DNA from: JAGWBF01 sp965116325
Lineage (GTDB): Bacteria; Chloroflexota; Dehalococcoidia; Lucifugimonadales; JAGWBF01
Length of the DNA: 64,000 nt
Assembly (NCBI GenBank): GCA_965116325.1
Contig: OZ220675.1
Location: forward strand, 1,240,001 to 1,304,000
Reading direction: 5' to 3'
Shown piece by piece: positions 22,550 to 32,292 of the stretch; the stretch's first letter is position 1, and the number at the start of each line of letters is the position of its first letter. The position numbers and the translations under genes were made by a program. The notes below the pieces were generated by a model. That model saw only the letters and a list, made by a program, of their open reading frames with translations. It had not been told where the DNA came from and searched no databases.

Positions 22550-22911
22550 TGAGCGTCTGTCGGGGCATCAGGGGGGCGACAACCACCCCGGAGAACACCA
22601 GGGAGGCCATCTTCGCCGCCACTGAGGAGCTGCTGCAACAGATAGTTACGGCGAACGAAATCGTCGAATCCGACGTTGCAGCAATATTTCTGACTGCTAC
22701 CCAGGACCTTAACGCAGCCTTCCCCGCCACCGCCGTGCGGAGGATGGGCTGGGAGAAGACCGCCCTGTTGTGTAGCCCCGAAATCGCGGTGCCAAACAGC
22801 TTGTCCAAGTGCATCCGCGTACTTATACTTGTAAATACAGATAAGGGTCCCGACGACCTCGTACATGTATATCTCAGGGATGCAATTACCCTGAGGAGCG
22901 ATAACGAATAG
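22549..22911 (+). CDS. aroH: Chorismate mutase (AroH type)
   Basis: 120 aa, the length of the Bacillus AroH-type monofunctional enzyme that converts chorismate to prephenate. Landmarks are the opening CRGIRGATTT, the TATQDLNAAFPATAVR segment (about residues 49-64) and the C-terminal HVYLRDAITLR, which supplies active-site residues. The ATG shares its A with the TGA stop of trpA, so translation is coupled. The product favours Phe/Tyr synthesis and competes with the Trp branch served by trpA. Confidence 0.94.
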   Translation: MSVCRGIRGATTTPENTREAIFAATEELLQQIVTANEIVESDVAAIFLTATQDLNAAFPATAVRRMGWEKTALLCSPEIAVPNSLSKCIRVLILVNTDKGPDDLVHVYLRDAITLRSDNE

Positions 22912-23047
22912 GGAATAGTTTTCGAGAACGGATGGTCCGGCTGATAGAGGCCCCTGTATGGCCTTTCGAGAGAGGAAGGTCGGAGCGGGATATCCAATGC
23001 CCCCTAAGCCAGCACACTGTACGTTCCTGTAGAAAGGAAAGACCGGC

Positions 23048-24076
23048 ATGATCGTGGTGATGCAAAGAGACAGCACCCAGGCGCAACTGGAGGGGGTGAG
23101 GGGTCGGATAGAAGGCCACGGACTCAAGGCACAAGTATCGGAAGGGGTCGAGAGGACCGTTGTTGGCGTATTGGGCCAGACCTACCGCGAGCTGAAGGAT
23201 GAGCTGGAGCTGCTCCCCGGGGTCTCCGAGGTGGTCCTCATCTCCAAGCCTTACAAGCTGTCCAGCAGGGAGTTCAAGCCCGAGGACACCATCGTAAGGG
23301 TCGGTGACGTATCCATCGGCGACGACGAAGTGGTCGTCATGGCCGGCCCCTGCGCCGTCGAGAACGAGAAGCAGATGCTGACCACGGCCTATGAGGTGAA
23401 GAAGGCCGGTGCCCAGATCCTGCGCGGAGGCGCTTTCAAGCCCCGCTCGTCGCCCTACAGCTTCAGGGGGATGGGCGTCCAGGGCCTGCAGCTTCTGGCC
23501 AAGGCGCGCGAGGAGACAGGCCTTCCCGTCATCACCGAGGTCATGTCCCCCGAAGACGTAGGGATGGTCGCCCAGTACGCCGACATCCTGCAGATCGGCT
23601 CCCGCAACGCCCAGAACTTCAACCTGCTGGATGCGGTGGGGAAGGTACGCAAGCCCGTCATGGTCAAGAGAGGCTTCGCAGCATCTTACGAGGAGTGGCT
23701 GCTGGCCGCCGAGTACGTCCTGTCGGGAGGCAACAGCCAGGTCATCCTGTGCGAGCGGGGCATAAGGACCTTCGAGACGGCCACGCGCTTCACCCTGGAT
23801 CTGGCCGCCATCCCGATGATCAAGAACCTGAGCCACCTGCCCATCATCTCCGACCCCAGCCACAGCACCGGCAAGACCAACCTGGTACCTCCCATGGTTC
23901 TGGCTTCGGTGGCGGCAGGCGCCCATGGACTGATCGTCGAGGTCCACCCCGATCCCGCGACAGCGATGTGCGACGGCGCCCAAGCCCTGACATTCGACAT
24001 CTTCCACCAGACCATGGAGCAGGTGAGCGACGTCGCCTCCGCCCTGGGCAAGGGGCGCGTCAAGGTGGCTGTCTAG
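23048..24076 (+). CDS. aroF: 3-deoxy-7-phosphoheptulonate synthase (AroF/DAHP synthase, class I-beta)
   Basis: 342 aa. The enzyme joins phosphoenolpyruvate and erythrose-4-phosphate, the entry step of the shikimate pathway. An N-terminal ferredoxin-like regulatory domain occupies about residues 1-75. The TIM barrel follows with VMAGPCAVEN (about residue 98), LRGGAFKPRSSPYSF near 124, IGSRNAQNF near 180, MVKRGF near 203 and SDPSHSTGK near 269. This is the Bacillus-type I-beta enzyme, usually feedback-inhibited by prephenate or Tyr/Phe. It lies 136 bp after aroH on the same strand and is followed by a hairpin terminator. Confidence 0.95.
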   Translation: MIVVMQRDSTQAQLEGVRGRIEGHGLKAQVSEGVERTVVGVLGQTYRELKDELELLPGVSEVVLISKPYKLSSREFKPEDTIVRVGDVSIGDDEVVVMAGPCAVENEKQMLTTAYEVKKAGAQILRGGAFKPRSSPYSFRGMGVQGLQLLAKAREETGLPVITEVMSPEDVGMVAQYADILQIGSRNAQNFNLLDAVGKVRKPVMVKRGFAASYEEWLLAAEYVLSGGNSQVILCERGIRTFETATRFTLDLAAIPMIKNLSHLPIISDPSHSTGKTNLVPPMVLASVAAGAHGLIVEVHPDPATAMCDGAQALTFDIFHQTMEQVSDVASALGKGRVKVAV

Positions 24077-24136
24077 CGGGGAGCGCCTCAGCTTCTGCCC
24101 ATCCTGGTAGCTCGGTCCTCGAACCGGGAGTGATCG

Positions 24137-24170
24137 CGGGGAAAGGGTGCCTCCTTTCCCCGTCCAATTT
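24137..24170 (+). terminator. Terminator-like hairpin after the DAHP synthase gene
   Basis: CGGGGAAAGG (24137-24146) pairs perfectly with CCTTTCCCCG (24153-24162) around GTGCCT. The following tract TCCAATTT is only moderately T-rich, so termination may be partial. It separates the trpA-aroH-aroF run from the ribF operon promoter. Confidence 0.65.
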
Positions 24171-24197
24171 GACGCTCATAGGTAGCTATGCTAACAT
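24169..24197 (+). promoter_or_regulatory. Promoter for the ribF-tyrS-serA run
   Basis: TTGACG (24169-24174), a 17-bp spacer, and TAACAT (24192-24197), just behind the aroF terminator hairpin. Start would be near 24204, about 97 nt before ribF. No FMN riboswitch features are seen in the leader. Confidence 0.5.
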
Positions 24198-24300
24198 CGC
24201 CCCAGGTCCGGCGCTTCCATCCGTCTTTCCCCATGGGCTAGCCGCCCTTCACTTTCCGCCGGTTTGCCTTGTCCGGACTTAAGGGGTGTTCAGGTCCCGC

Positions 24301-25245
24301 ATGACAGTTCAAGAAGAGTTCGCCAGAGTTGCATCTGAAGTAGACACCGCCTTCACCATCGGAATCTTTGATGGGGTGCACCTCGGGCACCAGCACCTCC
24401 TTAGCCAGCTACGTTCCATGGCCCTTCCGGAAGGGCTCGTCCCCGGCGTCCTGACCTTTCGCAACCATCCCCGTGCCGTGCTGGCCCCCGGGGCCGACGT
24501 TGCCTACATCACCCCCCTGGAGGAACGAATATCCCGGCTGCGGGATGCGGGGATTGAAAAGGTGGTAGACCTGGATTTCACCCTGGAGCTGTCCCAGCTG
24601 AGCGCACGGGAGTTCCTGGCCCTGCTCAGCAGCCGCTTGAAGATGCGCGGCATGGTGGTAGGCCCAGACTTTGCCATGGGCCACAACAGGGAAGGCACCA
24701 TTCCCGTTATCGAAGGTATCGGGGCCGACATGGGTTTCTGGGTCCGGACAGTCGACTCCTTCTACCTGGGTGAGGGAGTTGTCAAAAGCAGCGCCATCCG
24801 CCGGGCCATAGCCTGCGGCGACGTGGCAGAGGCGTCCCAGCTGCTTGGTCGCACCTACTCCCTTACCGGCAACGTCGTGCATGGCGAGCGCCGTGGAGGC
24901 ACCCTGGGCTTCCCGACGGCAAACCTGGAGCTGGCCTCCACCACCATGGTCCCCGAGAACGGGATATATGCAACGTGGGCCATACTGGACGGCGTTCGCT
25001 ATCCGTCAGCCACCAACGTGGGTGTGCGCCCAACCTTCGGCTCAGGCCCCAAGCTGGTGGAAGCCTTCATCATGGACTTCGACCAGGACATCTACGGGAA
25101 GATGCTGACCTTGGAATTTGTCGAAAGGCAGAGGGAAGAGCTGGCCTTCGGGAGCGTGGATGAGCTGATAGGCCAGATGAACCTGGATGTGGAGCAGGCC
25201 AGGGAAATCCTCGCCGTTGAACAGACCGCCCAACCAAGAAGTTAA
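24301..25245 (+). CDS. ribF: Bifunctional riboflavin kinase / FAD synthetase
   Basis: 314 aa from the ATG at 24301 (a GTG at 24286 is possible). The N-terminal FAD synthetase domain shows IGIFDGVHLGHQ (about residues 20-31), the nucleotidyl-transferase HxGH-like site, then VLTFRNHPRAVL, VVGPDFAMGHNR (about 117) and SSAIRRAIACGD (about 162). The C-terminal riboflavin kinase domain has GTLGFPTANLE (about 200), the ATP and flavin binding loop. The pathway is riboflavin to FMN to FAD, the cofactors used by the LLM oxidoreductases in this window. tyrS starts 6 bp downstream. Confidence 0.95.
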   Translation: MTVQEEFARVASEVDTAFTIGIFDGVHLGHQHLLSQLRSMALPEGLVPGVLTFRNHPRAVLAPGADVAYITPLEERISRLRDAGIEKVVDLDFTLELSQLSAREFLALLSSRLKMRGMVVGPDFAMGHNREGTIPVIEGIGADMGFWVRTVDSFYLGEGVVKSSAIRRAIACGDVAEASQLLGRTYSLTGNVVHGERRGGTLGFPTANLELASTTMVPENGIYATWAILDGVRYPSATNVGVRPTFGSGPKLVEAFIMDFDQDIYGKMLTLEFVERQREELAFGSVDELIGQMNLDVEQAREILAVEQTAQPRS

Positions 25246-25251
25246 CCGACT

Positions 25252-26472
<1,221 letters not shown>

Positions 26473-26514
26473 GGCCTGCCCCCAATACCAGGCAGCAAAC
26501 CCCGAGGAGGAGAA

Positions 26515-27630
26515 GTGAAAGTTCCCCAGCAAAACCTGCGGACTCCCGGTCCAACCCCCTGCCTCGACGAGGTGTTGGATGGGATGAGCCAGCAGATGAT
26601 CAACCACAGGGGCCCCGAGTTCCGGGACCTCATCAATGGCCTTACCGACAAGCTGAGCCGCATCTACATGACTTCCGGGAAGGTGTACATCCTCACCGCG
26701 TCGGGCACCGGCGCCCTGGAAGCGGCGGTTGTGAACACCCTTTCTCCCGGAGACAAGGTGCTGGCGGTCAGCATCGGGTACTTCGGCGACCGGTTCGCCG
26801 ACATTGCTCGAATCTACCAAACCGACGTGACCAAGCTGGAGTTCGAGTGGGGGACCCCGGCAGACCCCGACGTAATTCGTAAGGCCCTTCAGGACGACCC
26901 GGGCATCAAGGCTGTCCTGATCACCCACAACGAGACCTCTACGGGCATTACCAACGACCTGGAGAGCATCGCCCAAGTGGTAAAGGGTGAGTTCGGCAAG
27001 CTGCTCCTGGTCGATGCCGTCAGCAGCCTGGGATGTGTTCCCCTGCACACCGACCAGTGGCAGTGCGACGTGGTCTCCACAGCATCCCAGAAGGGATTGA
27101 TGGTGCCTCCCGGCCTGTCCTTCGCCAGCGTCAGTGAACAAGCCTGGGAAGCCTACAAAGCATCGACTATGCCCCGCTACTATCTCGACCTGGGATCAGC
27201 CCATCGCTACCTGGACAGGGGCCAGAACCCCTTCACGCCCAACGTAGCGCTCTTATACGGCCTGGATGTGGCCCTGGACATGATGCTCGATGAGAGCATG
27301 GAGAGCGTGTACCAGCGGCACCGGGAGATCGCCGACTTCACCCGGGCAGGTGTGCAGAAGCTGGGTATGACCCTCCTGGCTGACGCTGCCCACGCTTCGG
27401 ACACAGTAACTGCCATCAACAACCCCGAGGGCGTGGACTGCGCAGCCTTGGTGGAGATGATGAGGGCCGAGCACTCGGTGGTGCTGGCCGCAGGGCAAGG
27501 CCCACTGGCGGGCAAGATACTCCGCATCGGCCACATGGGGCTGGTGACCCGCGAGGACATCCAGGAGGTGCTGAGCGCCCTTGAGACATCCCTGACAAAG
27601 CTGGGACACCGGCTTGTCCCATCCACCTAA
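26515..27630 (+). CDS. Class V aminotransferase (serine-pyruvate/phosphoserine-type)
   Basis: 371 aa, a fold-type I PLP enzyme. The N-terminal RTPGPTP is the class V substrate loop. TASGTGALEAAV is near residue 63, THNETSTGI near 141, VDAVSSLG near 164, and the PLP Lys is in STASQKGLMVPPG (about residue 191). GKILRIGHMG (Arg for the substrate carboxylate) is near the C-terminus. Homologues are annotated as serine-pyruvate or alanine-glyoxylate aminotransferases. The location directly before serA, with 12 bp between, argues for phosphohydroxypyruvate or glyoxylate transamination in serine synthesis. The start is GTG with AGGAGGAG upstream. Confidence 0.88.
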   Translation: MKVPQQNLRTPGPTPCLDEVLDGMSQQMINHRGPEFRDLINGLTDKLSRIYMTSGKVYILTASGTGALEAAVVNTLSPGDKVLAVSIGYFGDRFADIARIYQTDVTKLEFEWGTPADPDVIRKALQDDPGIKAVLITHNETSTGITNDLESIAQVVKGEFGKLLLVDAVSSLGCVPLHTDQWQCDVVSTASQKGLMVPPGLSFASVSEQAWEAYKASTMPRYYLDLGSAHRYLDRGQNPFTPNVALLYGLDVALDMMLDESMESVYQRHREIADFTRAGVQKLGMTLLADAAHASDTVTAINNPEGVDCAALVEMMRAEHSVVLAAGQGPLAGKILRIGHMGLVTREDIQEVLSALETSLTKLGHRLVPST

Positions 27631-27642
27631 GGGCGGTATCCG

Positions 27643-29220
27643 ATGACGAAGATACTAGTCGCAGACCCCATAGCCCCGGAAGGCATCGATCTCCTGAAGT
27701 CCAGGGCCGAGGTCGATGTGAAGAGGGGCCTCAAGGCCGACGAACTAATAGACATCCTTGGGGACTATGATGCGCTGATCGTGCGCAGCGAGACCAAGGT
27801 GACCGGCCCCGTGATCGCAGCCGGCAAGAAGCTTCAAGTAATCGCCAGGGCTGGCGTGGGCGTGGACAACATCGACCTGGAAGCGGCAACCGGGGGCGGG
27901 ATAGCTGTGGTGAACGCCCCTGCAGGGAACACCATCGCCGCTGCCGAACACACCATGGCCCTCATCCTGGCGGCGGCCCGGAACGTGCCCCAGGCCCACG
28001 ACTCCCTGAAGCAGGGCCGGTGGGAACGCAGCGCCTTCATGGGCATCGAGGTGCGCAACAAGACCCTGGGCATCATCGGCCTGGGGCGGGTCGGGTCCGA
28101 GGTGGCCCGCAGGGCCCGCAGCTTCTCCATGCGCCCGGTAGCCTTCGACCCATTCGTGTCCCCCGAATACGCCCAGATGTCGGGGGTCGAGCTGATGGAC
28201 ATGAAGGATCTCCTCACCCAGTGCGACTTCCTAACCCTTCACACCGCCTACACCTACGACACCCACCATCTCATCGGGAGAGAGAAGCTCGCGCTGATGA
28301 AGCCCACCGCCTACATCGTGAATGTAGCCAGGGGAGAGCTGGTGGATGAGGATGCGATTCTAGAGGCCTTGGACGGAGGACGTCTGGCGGGAGCGGCCCT
28401 GGATGTGTTTTCCACCGAACCTCCCACCAACACGGCCCTCGTGGACCATCCAAAGGTGATCGTAACGCCCCACCTGGGGGCATCGACTCGCGAGGCCCAG
28501 CGAGAGGTGGCCCTGGAAGCGTCGGAGCAGGTGCTGGCCGTCCTGCGGGGCGAGCCAGTCCGGAATATGGTCAACGGTCCCTTCCTGCCTCCCGAGGTGC
28601 ATGCGGTAATAGACCCGTACGCCCCGGTGGCCAACACCCTCGGCAAGCTGCTCATCCAAATATCCGAAGGCCGCTTGGTGAACCTGCACATCACCTACGA
28701 AGGGGAGATCGCTCAGCACGACACCACCGTGCTCAAGTCGTCGGTGCTGGCGGGCTTCCTTACCCCCATCTCCGAGGAGCGCATCAACGTAATCAACGCA
28801 CCCACCATAGCGGAGCAGCGGGGGCTGAGCATCACCGAGCGCAAGGTCACGGCGATTCCCGAGTACGGCAGCCTGATCACCATAGCTATCAACACCACCT
28901 CGGGCAGCATTTCCCTGACGGGCGCCTGCATAAGAAGCGAGACCCACCTTGTGCGGGTTAACGACCACTGGCTGGACGTGGTGCCCTACTCCCCCTACAT
29001 GCTCTTCATCGAACACCAGGACATGCCAGGCTCCATCGGCGCCGTGGGCAACATTACCGGCCAGAATGACATCAACATCAGCTTCATGGAGGTCGGTCGC
29101 ATCAGCCCCAGGGGAAGAGCAACGATGATCGTCGGCCTGGATGACCCCATCACAACCAACGTCCTTGACCAGCTGCGGGCGCTGCCGCACATTGACAACG
29201 TCCGGCTGATCAGGATGTGA
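27643..29220 (+). CDS. serA: D-3-phosphoglycerate dehydrogenase
   Basis: 525 aa, the long SerA form. It oxidises 3-phosphoglycerate in the first serine step with NAD+. The Rossmann GLGRVGSEVARRA is near residue 146. Active-site Arg and His are in NVARGELVDEDA (about 229) and VTPHLGASTREAQ (His about 281). An allosteric substrate-binding domain (about 320-450) and a C-terminal ACT domain (about 453-525, FIEHQDMPGSIGAVG) follow. It completes a two-gene serine block with the preceding class V aminotransferase. Confidence 0.95.
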   Translation: MTKILVADPIAPEGIDLLKSRAEVDVKRGLKADELIDILGDYDALIVRSETKVTGPVIAAGKKLQVIARAGVGVDNIDLEAATGGGIAVVNAPAGNTIAAAEHTMALILAAARNVPQAHDSLKQGRWERSAFMGIEVRNKTLGIIGLGRVGSEVARRARSFSMRPVAFDPFVSPEYAQMSGVELMDMKDLLTQCDFLTLHTAYTYDTHHLIGREKLALMKPTAYIVNVARGELVDEDAILEALDGGRLAGAALDVFSTEPPTNTALVDHPKVIVTPHLGASTREAQREVALEASEQVLAVLRGEPVRNMVNGPFLPPEVHAVIDPYAPVANTLGKLLIQISEGRLVNLHITYEGEIAQHDTTVLKSSVLAGFLTPISEERINVINAPTIAEQRGLSITERKVTAIPEYGSLITIAINTTSGSISLTGACIRSETHLVRVNDHWLDVVPYSPYMLFIEHQDMPGSIGAVGNITGQNDINISFMEVGRISPRGRATMIVGLDDPITTNVLDQLRALPHIDNVRLIRM

Positions 29221-29275
29221 GCCCCACATATCTTGAACCCTTCCGGGGTGGCTGGAGGCCCAAGGGGGTGATGTT

Positions 29276-29719
29276 GTGGTACAGATAAGGGAAGCAACCG
29301 CCAAACTGCGTATGTTGCTGGCTGAGATCCGGGGGCGGGAAGAGCAGATGGATGCCATGATCCGCCAGTTCAACACCCAGCTAGCCCGCCTTCCACGACA
29401 AGCCGCCTACGGCAGGGCTTCCCTGGATGCTGCCCTCAACTCCATGAACGAGGTCCAGGAGCGTCTGGACTACACAAAGGCCACCAGGGAGCACCTACTG
29501 GCCATCAAACAGCAGGTTACGGCCGAGCTGGAAGCCCTCCAGATCACTCAACAGGTCGAAGCAGCTAAAGAGTCCCTGGGCCAGCTAAAGGCCAAGCAAG
29601 CCTCACAAGGGACCCTCGACGAAGCGGAGATGCAAGAGGTCCGCAAGCTGGAGGGGTTCATAGCCGAATACAGCAAGGTGGCTGAGAGGGCGATCACCGC
29701 TACCCTGGAGGACCGGTAG
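29276..29719 (+). CDS. Hypothetical coiled-coil protein
   Basis: 147 aa, not recognised. Almost all of it is predicted as Ala/Glu/Gln/Lys-rich helix with heptad spacing (MDAMIRQFNTQLARLP, then ELEALQITQQVEAAKESLGQ). No Cys, no membrane segment and no signal peptide. It begins with GTG behind GGGGGTGATG and is the last gene of the ribF-tyrS-aminotransferase-serA run, 55 bp after serA. It may be a structural or scaffold protein, but nothing in the sequence fixes a role. Confidence 0.65.
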   Translation: MVQIREATAKLRMLLAEIRGREEQMDAMIRQFNTQLARLPRQAAYGRASLDAALNSMNEVQERLDYTKATREHLLAIKQQVTAELEALQITQQVEAAKESLGQLKAKQASQGTLDEAEMQEVRKLEGFIAEYSKVAERAITATLEDR

Positions 29720-29760
29720 GGAAGTACCGACTTACTCGGCGCGAAAGCCCGGCAGGACTT

Positions 29761-31062
29761 CTAAATAGAGCCGTCCAGGGGGTTCAGCACCAAGCCTGTA
29801 GGCAGCTTTGGGTAGAAGAAGGTGGACTTGGGCGGGAGCTTCTGACCGGCATCGATTATCTCCTTGAACAGGTCCAAGGGGAAGCGCTTGAGCAGAAAGG
29901 CCATCTGCAACTCCCCGCTAGCCAGCCCCGCTGCCGCTTCCTCTGCGTCATGCACATAATCGATGCATGACCGGCTCTCCTCAGCCAGAATGGGACGGAG
30001 TATCTGCTCCTCCAGTATCCAGGGCTCGGAGTCAGCCATCACGCCCCCGTCCACCAGGTCCACCCCAGGCCTCAGCTTCAGTACCTGGCTGCCCCTGCCA
30101 CCTGGGTCCATCATGCCTAGCACCGGGCCGCTGCTCCCCAACTCCTCCACCGCTGCCAGCATGGTCTTAAGATCGGCGCAGGCGTCCTGGGCCTCGGGCA
30201 CAGGATTGAAGTACTTCCATAGCTCGTAACGCACTTGGGCCAGAGCCGAGGGCTGAAGTCCCTTTAGCACCCTGTGGTAGGGCAACACCCTGAGGCCGGG
30301 GTCGTCGAAGGCCACAAGACCCATCATTACGTAGTCGCAGGCTGCATCATCGGCCAGAGCGCCGCCAGCCTCCTCTCGCCTCAAGGCCCTGTAGTTCAGG
30401 GCGGTCTCGTAACGGTGGTGGCCGTCGGCGATGTATATCGCCTTGGACTCCAGCAGGCGGGATATCCCCGCAGTCACATCTCCCTCTTCGACCACCCACA
30501 TCCTGTATCCCTGCATGCCGGGGTCCTGGAACGCGACATCAGGTTGGCTGGACATGATGCGGTCAAGAAACGAACGCACCTCGTGAGAGGGGTCCGAGTA
30601 CAGGGACATAATGGGACTGAGGTTGGCGGCACAGGCGCGGATCAGGGCCAGGCGGTCCTCTTTGTCGGCATCCCTGGTGAACTCGTGAGGCAGCACTATC
30701 CTCTGCTCGTACTCCTCCAGTCGCACCGCCGACATCAGCTCCAAGCGCCGATAGTCCCGTCCTTCGTGGGTGAAGGTGTGCTCTACCAGGTACAGCGCGG
30801 AAACGGGGTCCCTGCGCAGGACTTCCTGGGACATCCATTGCGCGAGCATAATGCTGGCGCGAGTATAGCGATTGTCGTCGGGGGTATCGCCTGGAAGGCG
30901 TGCCCCCGCTTCCAGGCGGATGATGTTGTATGGGCTCCGCTCGTACAATGTGTCCTGCAGGTCGGGAGGGATGGTGTCGAAGGGCGGGCAAACTACATCG
31001 CCCAATGACGGGATGCCCTGAGGGTCGTAGCGAATACCTTTGAACGGGCGGACTACAGCCAA
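29761..31062 (-). CDS. DUF1015 family protein
   Basis: 433 aa, full length for the DUF1015 family. The N-terminus starts with the family's VVRPFKGIRYDP and VVCPPFDTIPPD, then SPYNIIRLE. The IADGHHRYETAL motif (about residue 215) is the family's most conserved segment. Its biochemical function is unknown to me, though members are often near serA-type genes. Here serA is the convergent neighbour, 540 bp away. Co-oriented with the flavin oxidoreductase upstream (39-bp gap). Confidence 0.88.
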   Translation of the reverse strand: MAVVRPFKGIRYDPQGIPSLGDVVCPPFDTIPPDLQDTLYERSPYNIIRLEAGARLPGDTPDDNRYTRASIMLAQWMSQEVLRRDPVSALYLVEHTFTHEGRDYRRLELMSAVRLEEYEQRIVLPHEFTRDADKEDRLALIRACAANLSPIMSLYSDPSHEVRSFLDRIMSSQPDVAFQDPGMQGYRMWVVEEGDVTAGISRLLESKAIYIADGHHRYETALNYRALRREEAGGALADDAACDYVMMGLVAFDDPGLRVLPYHRVLKGLQPSALAQVRYELWKYFNPVPEAQDACADLKTMLAAVEELGSSGPVLGMMDPGGRGSQVLKLRPGVDLVDGGVMADSEPWILEEQILRPILAEESRSCIDYVHDAEEAAAGLASGELQMAFLLKRFPLDLFKEIIDAGQKLPPKSTFFYPKLPTGLVLNPLDGSI

Positions 31063-31101
31063 GAATCTCCTCCGGGTCGTAGCTGCATCATGGGCGACGG
31101 G

Positions 31102-32280
31102 CTACCCGGCCCTGCCGGCAATTACCTTGCTGTCCTTCGCCCTGGACGCGAAGTGGGGCATCACTTGCCGGGAGAACATGTCGAGCTGGTCCCTGAACTC
31201 GGGCCAGGGGGTGCCTTCGGGCCAATGCAGAATGATGTGCTCCAGTCCGGGATACTTGTCCTGGAGGTCCTCCAGGAAGTCTATGAAGCCCGCAGCCGGG
31301 CCGCAGTACCACGCCTTCTGGTCCACGCCGTCCTCGATGTGGGGAACCCTTGCCGGCGCGCCGGGCGTGCCCCAGGGCCGCCCCTCGTCGTCGGAGTAGC
31401 GGACAAAGCCAAAGGGCGCAAACCACTTGTACCGCTCGTCGTGGCTGTGGCGAACCGCCTCCATAGCTTCCTGCTGGGTGTCGGCCAGGTAGAAGCCGAT
31501 GTTGAGGCCCATGTCCTCGCCCAGCTTCAGGTTGCGCCCGTACCTGCCAGCCGCGTCCTGGTAGTCGTGGAACAGCCTCTCCACCAGCTTCTCGCCGGTA
31601 AGCCCGACCATGGCTTTGAAGCCCTTGCTGGCTATGTACTCCAGGGTGCGGGCGCTGGCGATGGGCTGCCATATCTCCACGGGCCGGTTCACAGGCTGGG
31701 GGACCAGGGTGACCTCCTGCAGGTCGTAGCCCCTGTAGGGCACCTTGGCAGGGATGGTGTAGTGCTTGCCTTCGTGGGAGAAGGATCTCTCGTTGAAGGC
31801 CTTGAGGATGATCTCTATCTGCTCTTCGAACAGCTCTTTGTTGGCATCGTTGTCTATGACGGGCGCCCCGAAGGACTCGACCTCCCGGGAGTGGTAGCCC
31901 CGTCCCACGCCGAAGATGATCCTGCCCCCCGTGAGAACATCGGCCATGGCGTAGTCCTCGGCAAGGCGGATGGGGTGCCACATGGGGACGATGTTGAAGG
32001 CGCAGCCGAACTTCAGGTGTTGGGTGCGGGCAGCCAGGTAAGTGCCCAGCAGGATCAGGTTGGGAAGGCACTCGTAGCCCTCCCTCTGGAAGTGGTGCTC
32101 CGCTGTCCAGAGGGCGTAGAACCCCCGTTCGTCAATGAACTGGGCCAGGTCGGTAGCATGGCCCAGGGCTTCCACCAATCGCTCATTGGGGTAGCTCCGC
32201 TCATCAGCGGGGGTGCCTTCCCTACCGATGTTCTCCAGCTCGATCTGGCCTACGTAAAGGACTGAGAACTTGTCGATCAT
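31102..32280 (-). CDS. LLM-class flavin-dependent oxidoreductase (limonene-monooxygenase-like)
   Basis: 392 aa, longer than the other two LLM proteins here. The barrel shows FYALWTAEHHF (about residue 55), LGTYLAARTQHLKFG near 78, VPMWHPIRLAEDYAMADVLTGGRIIFGVGRGYH (about 98-130), and LVPQPVNRPVEIWQP near 198. The AEHHF motif is a feature of FMNH2-dependent luciferase-like monooxygenases. The substrate is unknown. The gap to the next gene upstream is 12 bp, so it is likely co-transcribed with the large membrane glycosyltransferase. A flavin reductase partner is not seen nearby. Confidence 0.87.
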   Translation of the reverse strand: MIDKFSVLYVGQIELENIGREGTPADERSYPNERLVEALGHATDLAQFIDERGFYALWTAEHHFQREGYECLPNLILLGTYLAARTQHLKFGCAFNIVPMWHPIRLAEDYAMADVLTGGRIIFGVGRGYHSREVESFGAPVIDNDANKELFEEQIEIILKAFNERSFSHEGKHYTIPAKVPYRGYDLQEVTLVPQPVNRPVEIWQPIASARTLEYIASKGFKAMVGLTGEKLVERLFHDYQDAAGRYGRNLKLGEDMGLNIGFYLADTQQEAMEAVRHSHDERYKWFAPFGFVRYSDDEGRPWGTPGAPARVPHIEDGVDQKAWYCGPAAGFIDFLEDLQDKYPGLEHIILHWPEGTPWPEFRDQLDMFSRQVMPHFASRAKDSKVIAGRAG

Positions 32281-32292
32281 GGGCGGATATCC

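Noticed and set aside
22886..24007. A 373-codon minus-strand ORF opposite DAHP synthase
   Set aside because: It lies antisense to the DAHP synthase and has no family features.
24198..24300. FMN riboswitch upstream of ribF
   Set aside because: The conserved FMN-riboswitch core is absent, and ribF is not usually controlled that way.
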